Assembly: GCF_000002075.1 (NCBI RefSeq)
Contig: NW_004797315.1
Span: 31,264-95,263 of the forward strand
DNA length: 64,000 nt
Direction: 5' to 3'
Origin: Aplysia californica
Lineage: Eukaryota > Mollusca > Gastropoda > Aplysiida > Aplysiidae
The position numbers were made by a program, and so were the translations under genes. This document shows positions 54,700-64,000 of this stretch, piece by piece. The first letter of the stretch is position 1; each line of letters begins with the position of its first letter. The notes under the pieces are model-generated. The model made no database searches and was not told the DNA's origin. It saw nothing but the letters and a program-made list of their open reading frames with translations.

Positions 54700-55096
54700 A
54701 ACCAGGGCAGTGCTACTGACTGAAGTTGTCTTTTGAATGCCATTCCCAAAGGAGGGATATTGTTAACATGTTCTTAATCGGAGTAGAATTGTATACGGGC
54801 TGATTTATCAATAGTATCATGCTCATACTGTGCCGGAAAAACATATGGGGAACTATTGCTTTTTCTTTCCTCATCCTTACTATCGTCGTTATTCCCTCTA
54901 CTTCTTTTGTATATTTGTCACTCTCTTAGGAACTGCTATTTCCGGGGTGCCTTGATAGTCGAAGCAGACTTTGTGCTGTCGAGGCTAGAGAGGTGAGCAG
55001 AATAAGCCTGATTCCTCGTTTGGACTTCTCTGTTGGTATCCACCCCTTGGCACTTATATGGCGTATTGCAGTTGCGAACGCCGTAAAACCTTACTA
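54700..55096 (+). mobile_element. SINE S2 copy
   Basis: GCAGTGCTACTGACTGAAG to CCGTAAAACCTTACTAG; arms GGCACTT and GAACGCC do not pair fully. Confidence 0.85.
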
Positions 55097-55100
55097 GTTA

Positions 55101-55287
55101 GTGGTTTGCGGGTGCTCTGGCTCTGGCGTGGTTTGCTTTTTCTTTCCAATCAAACATCTATCGTCCTTATCTCCCCCTTTTCTTTTTTATGTTTGTTACT
55201 CTCTTGTAACACCTCTAATCTTCTGGCGCTCATATGACCTTTTTCAGTTGCAAGCGCTGTAAAACCTCTACTACAAAAACTAAAAAC
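55101..55287 (+). mobile_element. SINE S1, GC-stem subfamily
   Basis: Full-length copy directly behind an S2 copy. Confidence 0.88.
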
Positions 55288-55529
55288 CTTATTAAAACAA
55301 AGAAAAGATCAGAACTCGAGGTGTCGGGTTTTGTAATGAACTGGTTTAATTTGTACCCACAACAGAGGAAACCAAAGCATTCACATTGACAGCTCACATC
55401 TCGCCAAACTCGCAAACAAATGAAGAGAAACTGCTGAGGACATCGCTCAACTACAAGTACATAGTTGTGATGTTTACTATACACAGTCACGTGGGGAAAG
55501 AAAAAGATTTTATGAAATGTGATGCTAAG

Positions 55530-55985
55530 TAAGTGGTGAAATCAGGCGCTCGTCAAAATAATGAAATCGAAGAAACCGCCATTTTTCTGACAGGCGATTT
55601 TTTAATAGTTTTTTTGTGGGGTTTTTTTTTGTTGGCTCAGCACCTGTTATGTCTATCTAAAAACATTTGTGTAGATTTTTACTGAAAACCATTGATTAAA
55701 ATCATCAAAAATAATGTGCATGTTCAGTTTTCAATGACTCTCAAGCTATGGAAAAACCAAACTTTGGCGGCAATTTCCTTATTAATTTAACCTCTGAAAC
55801 CAGGTAACTCTCCCCTCCTTGAGTCGCAAATTTCGACTTCTATTGAGTACCATTCAACATAGATGGATATTCTTTCCCCAAAAGCAAGGCAAATGGACAG
55901 GCTTTAAGATGATATCATTAATACATTTAACCCCTTTTGCCCCAATACTGACGAGTGTCTGATTCCACCACATCATGCCACAAAT
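55530..55985. mobile_element. Foldback element FB copy
   Basis: GTGGTGAAATCAGGCGCTCG on the left and CGAGTGTCTGATTCCACCAC on the right; the interior is diverged from the 46005 copy. Confidence 0.7.
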
Positions 55986-56669
55986 TGTTTCAAAAGTAGT
56001 GGATGGTTCCACATGTTTTTGTATGAAGGAGTTTAAAACACTTGTTGGAAATGAAAAATTATTTTTTTGTAAAAATAAGCAGGTAAAAAAATTATAAACA
56101 ATGTTTTCTCTTTATTGTTTTATTACTGGGTTGTTGTTTTTTTTTTGATACATTTTCCAGCTTTAACATCCTTTCTGATAAAAAATTTTGCATTTTAAAA
56201 AAGTCATGTTTGCTGATTTCCAGACTTATATAGAAGCAAGCTTTACCATTTTGTTTTAATTAATCTTACGTGAGCATGAATTGTGTTTTTTGGTGTAAAT
56301 CACATGAACTCATTTTTTATCACAAAATGTATTCGTACTCCCGGCTAAAAGAGTTAAGTCGATTTGATGCCCAACATTTTTTGTAATTGAAGTAAATCAG
56401 ACCATGTATAAAAACAACAAATTATAAACCCTAAACACACTGAGTTGGTAGACAAAACTACTTTTTAAACTGGATTATAGATTGTATTTATTTCATTGTT
56501 CCGTGGTATTCACACTTGAATTATTTTTTTTAATTTTTCGGCCTCTATCTTTCTTAATGCTTTTTAAATAAAAGATCATTATATTGAAAGAAGGATTTGT
56601 GTTGCAGAATGTTGACAATCAACCAAATTAATGAGATTGCATGCAATGGTAACACATGTACTGAAATAA

Positions 56670-57110
56670 AATAATATGTTTCAAAACCTAACTCAAATAT
56701 AATAATATTGGTATGGAGAGAAACGGGTTATGTTGATGCATCCATCAGTCACTCAAGTTGAAACGATTCTAACATATGAGTTTCAAAACTAATTCAATTA
56801 TATGGGTGTGGAGAAAAAGCTTTAGCTTATGTTGATGCATTCATCCATCACTCCAGTTGAAGTGAAATGATTCTAACATATGAATTTCAAAAACGTATTC
56901 AAACATATTGGTATGAAGAGAAAGATATAACTTATGTTGACGCATCCATCCATCACTCTAATTGAACTGATTCTAACATAATATTATGAGTTTCAAAAAC
57001 TAACTCAAATATATTGGTATGGAGAAAAAGATTTGATTTAATAAATCAGTTATGTTGATCTGATGCATCCATCCATTACTCTAACTGAAGTGATTCTAAC
57101 ATATGGAAGA
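56670..57110. repeat. Tandem array, period 105-125 bp, four copies
   Basis: Each unit holds ATTGGTATGGAGA (or a variant), TTATGTTGATGCATCCATC and GATTCTAACATATG. Confidence 0.85.
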
Positions 57111-57119
57111 AGAAGATCC

Positions 57120-59440
57120 ATGCTGCGTAACGTTTCCCACTCTATGAGGAGGGAGGGCCGAGCCTAGGCCTACTGTTTCCGGGCACATCTATGGCAACGA
57201 TGAAAGCTAGAAGATCCGAGTGTGCTTAGAGCAGAGATTGGTCCTATATATATATATATCTACATCATACACATAGTGACGAGACGCCGAGAAATCTAGC
57301 CTTGACAATTACTTACAGTAGTAGATTTAATCTGATTATCATGCGAAGTTGAGAAGAGACAAGAAAATTATGTTGACGTAATTTGCTTTGAAATGAAAGC
57401 AGCTCAATATCATTGACATTTGTGAAGCCTTGAATGGTTTGCCGAGAAACATGGAAAGTGAGAGCCATTGACTGCTATTATAGTATTACATCTGTTCCTC
57501 TGGCCTTTCGAATTTGCCCATAACGATGAGACGTGAGATTAGTGTGAAATATGAGGTTTAATGATCTAGATAATATTATTATATTACGACTTGCGTCATG
57601 TAAGACGTTAATGATAGGCAGATGTTTGTACGCTTCTGAGAAATGCATAGATTCAAACAAGAATTCATAAACAAATAATTATAAAAATGACAAAAAGAGG
57701 ACGAGGAGTAAAGGAGTATCATCATCATCATATCGAAGATCAGCATTGAATTGTTCAACATCGCAAACGGTCAAAACTTTCTGACAAAGAAAGTAGTGCG
57801 GGGAAACGGTTGTTATTTGTCCAGTTGTATCTGAAGTCTGCACATTTGTTCCTTTGAATGACACCAGGACAAAATGCACTGTCCTAAATATACATATCCA
57901 TAAAATTATTACAAAACTGTAAAAAAAAAAGGGGGGGGGGTCTTATTCTCTTAAACCGATGGTGGGTCCTATGGGCGGAAAATAATGTTTATATTAAACT
58001 CCGACGGATACCATGCATTTTGAGAAAAGGAAGAAAAAAACAATTCTCACAATTTTTATCATAATAAGCTTATGGAGTGGGCGTGGTTTCCAGGAAATAC
58101 CCATTTTGGGATATTCTGACTTTTGCACTGGGACCTTTCATTTCATATGACTGACAGTTTCAATCTAAGACTAAGAGATTCAGTTTGTTAACATAATAAT
58201 ATTATTGTTGTAACTACTGGCCTGCTGGGACTAGGACGGGGTAGGACATTCTGGGAACGCATGGCATTATTTTGTATAATATTTTACTTTCACTCCCATC
58301 ACACGTTCCATTCATGTACATTGTTTGCGAGTACAGTACTTTTCTTTTTCGTTTCAACCAATTTTTCACGAATGGAATCTTTATTATATCCGTTGCAAAT
58401 CGCTGTTTCTATTTTGTTTTGTTTTGTTTAAGTGATTTTTTAAAAACTACTGGTCTCATTGAGTATATGTTATACTATTATTCTGCGCGTTAATTTTTTT
58501 ATTTAAAAAAAATAAATTTGCAGGGGCCGAAAAAACTCTTTAAAAAAAAAAACTAACCTAAAAAACAGTTGTTTTTTTTAATGTAGAGGATTTCTGAGAT
58601 GGGGAGATAGGGGGGCGGGCATGCCTTTCCCAAAACCCCTCAGATCTTTTTTTTTTTTTTTTTTTGGTTGTTGTCATTTGTTTGTTTTTGCTCCCATAAT
58701 TTGTTGTTTTCCAGTTTTCTAGAAAGCAATTGATGTTCGAGTTTTAGGGGTCGTACCTCGCATAATCTGTCTGTAGTTACAAATAGCCCCCCCCCCCCAT
58801 GTTCCTTCGTGAGGGAGTGAAAGCAAACATTTCCTGCGCGCTCCTACCCAGGGGCCTCCTATGAGAGAAGTGAGTCTGAGAGCTGAAAATACATTTTACT
58901 TCAAAAGAACACGAGGAAAGGGAGAACAAAAAGGTGTGGGGGGGGGGGGGGGGGTTAATGAGTACATGAACATGATACGTTTGAAACAGGAGCATGTTCA
59001 TGACAAAATGGACACTTATTGATCGAGGTACATGTAAGTATTTTGTAAGTATACACAGAGTTTCAAAATATCCCGACCAGTGAAACATTTTGCTCAATTG
59101 GCCGCTTTTAAGCGCAAGGGGGATATCCTGAAAGATGCTGTATTGAGAAAATCGGAAGTAAAGTTTTTTAGCTTTTGTTCATTTTCTTTATACGAAGTGT
59201 AGGTCAAGATTTCTGGAAATCCCCCAAACTTGGGTTAGCCCGCTTGTCCTTAAGAGCGACCAGTTGTAAAATTGGAGATAGTGGTGATAAAATAGAAGGA
59301 TAGTTATTCTTTTTTAGCCCAAATATTATGTGTGTTACGCAAACGCTTGCCGAGGTTGAAATACATGTAGTATGGAGGAAGGAAAACTGACGGTACAGAA
59401 GGGTCCCGTGTGGGTGGGGGTGGCGGGGTGGGAAGGGGGT
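57120..59440. other. No recognisable gene
   Basis: AT-rich DNA with a short AT tract (57246-57260) and homopolymer runs of T, C and G (58648-58669, 58789-58799, 58937-58954). Several 60-75-codon frames have no family match. Confidence 0.5.
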
Positions 59441-59459
59441 AGGGTGGTACACTAACAAG

Positions 59460-59461
<2 letters not shown>

Positions 59462-59494
<33 letters not shown>

Positions 59495-59540
59495 TCACAC
59501 ACACACACACAAACACAGATCTTTTCAACTCTCTCTCTCT
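59462..59540. repeat. AC and CT microsatellites before the second gap
   Basis: AC units, a short break, AC again, then CT up to the gap. Confidence 0.95.
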
Positions 59541-59640
59541 NNNNNNNNNNNNNNNNNNNNNNNNNNNNNNNNNNNNNNNNNNNNNNNNNNNNNNNNNNNN
59601 NNNNNNNNNNNNNNNNNNNNNNNNNNNNNNNNNNNNNNNN
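59541..59640. other. Assembly gap of exactly 100 N
   Basis: A fixed-size placeholder between a CT microsatellite and a poly-C run; true length unknown. Confidence 1.
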
Positions 59641-62600
59641 CCCCCCCACCCGACAGAGCAATGATTGATAGGGCCAGGGTCGTAAATGTTTCATAACGAG
59701 CAGTTTGTAACCAGATATAATTTCCGTTCTGTGACGCCTACAATTTCTAACAAACCACCAATAAATACCATGATCTAGAATGTCGCTCTATTTAATAGCT
59801 GAATGGGACACTGCATCATACTTTGAACGATGAAAGAAAATAGAAACATGGTTGTTGACTAGGATTCTGAAGAGATACACATCTATTATAATATGTGATA
59901 GCTCAAATGTCACAACATTATTTTGTTTCCTCCTGTGCCAACATAATAATGTTATCACGCGTCCAATGGCATCATGTATCAGGCTTGCTTAGCTACATGT
60001 CGTACATTATGCTCAGACACAGACTCACAAACAAACATTCACCACACCACAAGAGGTAACACACGTCAACAACTATCACCCACAGGCGACAATAATACAT
60101 CGCGCACTACAGCGTCACCAAAGATTCTCCACACTTTGGCGTCACCCAAAGGTATAGACTTGTTTTCCTAGACTGCGCACTTCTGACGTAGTTCCGGTTC
60201 ATCGTGGAGCGCATAACTTGACTCAATTTGAGCCAGAATGAAAGAGAAAGTGGGAAGTAGGTATGTCATGCGCACTCGACCACATCGAGAGTGACATTTT
60301 GCCCTCCATTTGGGTGTAATGGTGCGGCCCATGTTGTGCACGCTTCACACTCATCGTTTTGTTTTTTCTTTTCCATTTTTTTAAAAAACAGAGAGCAAAG
60401 AGTGGTGTCCATGACAGTGTGCGATCTAGGTGTATACAAATCTATGCCCAAAGGCAGCAATAATATCACGTACTACAATGTACATAGTTCATGTAAATGT
60501 GAGCAAGTAACAAAAAGGGAATATTTCAAAACAACGATCCTAAGACATGACCAGAACATTTCAAAAACCTGGCTTTGATCCACAGATCTCCGCAGATCTA
60601 CAAGATTCCACCACCAAAAACAGAAGGAGATAGAACCTTGCAGCTCTAAGGTCACAATGTGCCTAAAATCTGTGAGTATGCAAAAGCACAGGGTATGATC
60701 AAATGTAATGTGGGTTTGTTAGAGAAAAGAGAAGCACATCGACACAATAACGGACATTAATTTATTGACTGAACAAAGACCGACAGAAACAACACAGGAG
60801 AAGAAAAGAACAGGGCCTCCAAGTGATGCCCTCCAATCCCCCCCCCCCCACACTAAATGTTAATTTATGAGAATCCATTCCAAATTGCAATAACAATCCC
60901 CCCAAAAGCCACCATGAATAGCAAATAGGGACAATAGTGCACCAAGTAACGTACATAAACATTTTGAAAGCTGGCCGAGATCATGAACGACAGCCTTTTA
61001 CTCTAAGCTCAAGGACAGTTAGTAAATATTGTATTTATAACTTGCTCCATTCAGTGACTCAGAGTTGTTGCCTTCTATTTAACAAGCTTCCACTTTGAGC
61101 ACAACATTTATTTCGTGACCTATCAAGGAAGCGTTCCGATAAACTTGGTTGTACTATAACGAATCCCTCCACGCGTGCACAGTGTTGTCAAAGAGACATA
61201 GCTTGTGCTGAATATCATGTCTCCTTCGCTACAGGAAAACGTGAATCATGAATTTGTTTCCAAGTCAAATGTAGGCTAATAACAGTAACGAAGGATTTAG
61301 AAAAAAAAAAAAGAAAAATCGTTTGTTTAGTAGATCAGACAGAAAGATGAAAGCCTACACTGAACACCAGCCCCCCTCCTTCCCAGTAAACAGTAACAGA
61401 AACGAAAAGAATATACCAGCCGTAGCCTCAAAGCTCAAAGACACTCTGTTCCCATACACCTGGTCATCATAATTATCCGGTGCCTTGTGCACTGGCATGG
61501 GTGATCATGGACCTCCACCTCACTCTGTCTTGCGTTGCACACCCGGTAGTGTCTTTCTAATTACGTTGCCGCCAGCGTATTGTTTATCCTGAGTTAGCAC
61601 ATGCTTGGTGTGGACACATCCAAGGCAGACCTCACTCACCCCACGCGCGTTGTGTGGACACGTCTTAATAATATTAAGCAGACCTCCTTCAACAAGATCC
61701 TTTGACCGACAGACGTTCACCTGGTCAGGCACTTCTGTTGTTGTGTAAAGGGAAGAGGTGAGCTCACAGGGGAAGTCCTCGCTCAACTGAACAAACGTAA
61801 ACTAAGTGAAAAGGAAACAAATTGACAGGTGGCCTCTGAGATCCTTTTTTTCCTTTTTTACAAATCACGAACCTGATGCATTGTGTGCAGCATGAGTTCC
61901 CTAATTAGTGTTGCATGAATCGCTGATGCACAGTGAGTGCACGGTCAACAAGTGCACAAACACAAGGGTCAAACAGACACAAACACAAGGGTTAAACAGA
62001 TACAAATACAAGGGTTACTCAGTGCTTCATCTGGATACACGTGCTGAAGTACATGATGCATGAATAGACTACAGGTTGGAGGGGGAGGGGGGGGGGGGGG
62101 TCATTAATGTTTCCACAGACATTGTCAGACAGAAGGTCAACCCAAAGCCGGTGTGAATTATGTGGGCACGCATGACTAAACAGTTACAGACACAGGGCCA
62201 GGCTCATTATATGGCTGAGAACGAACATGTCATTCTAATGCAAGAAGTGTTTGTGGTGACAAATTGTTGTTGCCATTTCTATGATGAAATAACGGTTTAT
62301 TGCACATTTGAAAATCACATTGAAAATCGGATTAAATAATGTAAATTTACAAATAATTACATTGCACGTTTTCAAACTGTGTACATGATACATTCAGACT
62401 GCAAGTATAACATACGTATCCAGAATGGTGTCATAAGGGGATATACCCGGAATATCTGAAAACGTTTCCTGGCAAAGACGAAGTGTCAAAATACAGAGAT
62501 GCAATATTACTAGTCATTGCTAGCAAAGCCCATATCTTTTCCACGGATATACAACACTCAAAAGACATATACAAGAATTTGTATGACTGCGTTTGAAAAG

Positions 62601-63265
62601 ACTAAACTACCAAACTCTGAAGTAAATTCGGCAGAATTGTCGCTTTCCTCCTTTCCTTTCCAACGTCAACGAAAATCTTCAGATCTTGCGGATGGACAAA
62701 GCTTTGTAACGTGGGTTTGAAGGTTAAAGTTGGTATCGATGCCGTTATAATATCTTTCGGGTCTATAGCGCAGTGCAGCGCTGTACAAGCATGTAACTTG
62801 TGTTGTGTTTTGTTAGTGTGCAGATATCGCTTCTCTAGAATTACCAGCTTCTACATGCTCAGTATTATATCCAGGTTTGAAAAATTTGACATTAAAAATA
62901 TTTGAGTTTTACAATATGCCAGTCTTTTTCAAATGCAGTTCTATGAATACATTGATAACCACTCAGAATATTTTATCACTTTTGATGAAGTAGGTGTAAA
63001 ACGTTTGGTTTCTGACCTCATGGTCATAATAACTCAAAACGGCAAAAAACGTCAAATAGAACTCTGTAGCGATTTGTTAAACTCTCACTGACACAATTCA
63101 GATAATTTGTGAGTCAAGATATTTTGATCCCGCCTGCCAGGCTCAGAATAATGCAACCTGACACAGAGACAGACACACGTCATGACACCCACGACTGCAG
63201 AAACCTATGTCTTCTGTGCCCGAGGTGAGGATCCTATACGTTACACTGCATACTACAAGCACGGA
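59641..63265. other. No recognisable gene
   Basis: Only simple features were seen, such as G and C runs at 60838 and 62080-62100 and three ACACAAGGGT repeats near 61963-62015. Confidence 0.5.
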
Positions 63266-63269
63266 ATAA

Positions 63270-63515
63270 CACCCCACTACCACCCCACCCCCCCCCAACC
63301 CCCCCCCCCCAACAACATTCAACCAACTAACCAACTAGCCAACCTAAAAATCAACCAACCAACCTACGAAACAAACAAACAAAACCAAAACCAAAACCCC
63401 AACAACATCCCCCCTTCCCCCACAAATAACAATAAAAAATAAAAACAACAACAACCCAACAACCAAAAACCAACAACCCACCATCAAAACAAGTAACAAA
63501 CAAACAAACAAAGCC
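63270..63515. repeat. A/C-only low-complexity tract
   Basis: Strand-asymmetric CCAAC, CAAAA and CAAC words with almost no G or T. Confidence 0.9.
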
Positions 63516-63715
63516 ACCGGTGAGCTTTCTACAACCAGCAACGTCTCTTCGATTTATCTATAATAATATATGAGTCTCACTTCTAAGACGCTGTATCCGC
63601 CTCGACCCGGGTTAGATCAAGTCCTCATGAGCGTGACCGAAAAGCTCGCCTCCTTAATGACATAATTCGTTTCAATGGGGGCGTAAAGCTTCCAGAAACG
63701 TCAGCTGGGAGTAAA

Positions 63716-63850
63716 ATAGTAATAATATAGCATTTGTATAGCGCAAATCCCCGCTCATCAGCAAGCTCTATGCGCTTCACAATCTATACTATTCTCCCAT
63801 CAGACCTGAGAGCGTTCTGAAACAATCTCAACCTCCTAGGGAAACAACGA
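63716..63850. repeat. Dispersed repeat R2 copy
   Basis: AATATAGCATTTGTATAGCG, CAGCAAGCTCTATGCGCTTC and GAGAGCGTTCTGAAACAATC; other copies at 18735 and 40019-40520. Confidence 0.75.
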
Positions 63851-64000
63851 TTTATGAGATGTCCTACAGATCGATTTTTTTTATTGGAACGGAAAAAAGC
63901 ACATCTTCCAAGCTCACCGGCACCAGCGCATCAGATTTAAATTACACGCCACAATATCATTATCCTACACTCATATATTTTCTGACACTTTCTGCTCAAT

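Overview
Animal nuclear DNA, most likely from a marine mollusc; this is inferred from gene content, the AGATCT/TAGGCCTA-rich background and several co-existing SINE families, not proven. The DNA is AT-rich, packed with microsatellites and small transposons, and has two assembly gaps (15807-16303 and 59541-59640).

Two host genes are well supported, and they lie head to head. On the plus strand a complete 17-exon gene for Rab escort protein (REP, CHM/CHML family, about 811 residues) runs from 23017 to 51062, with a probable 3' UTR to about 53245. On the minus strand, starting about 430 bp upstream, is NDUFC2, a small membrane subunit of mitochondrial complex I. Two coding exons are visible (22587-22449 and 19131-18974); a last exon may lie further left. 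The 430 bp between the start codons should hold a shared promoter. The two genes work separately: REP presents new Rab GTPases to geranylgeranyl transferase, NDUFC2 acts in the respiratory chain.

Everything else is mobile or repetitive. 0-16 kb: short-terminal-repeat elements, minus-strand SINEs, microsatellites, and a 1.79-kb P-type DNA transposon remnant with a THAP zinc finger (10029-11814), cleanly inserted in a minisatellite with an 8-bp target duplication. 15.7-18.6 kb: decayed LINE reverse transcriptase on the minus strand, a second LINE 3' fragment and the first gap. 19-23 kb: NDUFC2 with its repeat-filled intron. 23-51 kb: REP, whose introns hold SINEs, three TTAA-flanked elements, two 31-bp minisatellites and hAT-like and foldback elements. 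51-55.3 kb: 3' UTR and a SINE cluster. 55.3-64 kb: one foldback copy, one tandem array, simple repeats and no recognisable gene.

The strongest unexpected signal is in the SINEs. Three families with different heads end in the same roughly 60-bp tail. The tail holds a 7-bp inverted repeat that exists in two versions differing by paired, compensatory changes (GGCGCTC/GAGCGCC and GGCACTT/AAGTGCC). This points to a structured RNA tail recognised by one partner LINE, parts of which may be the fragment beside the first gap. No retrovirus, LTR element, Polinton, CRISPR array or genuine tRNA/rRNA gene was recognised.
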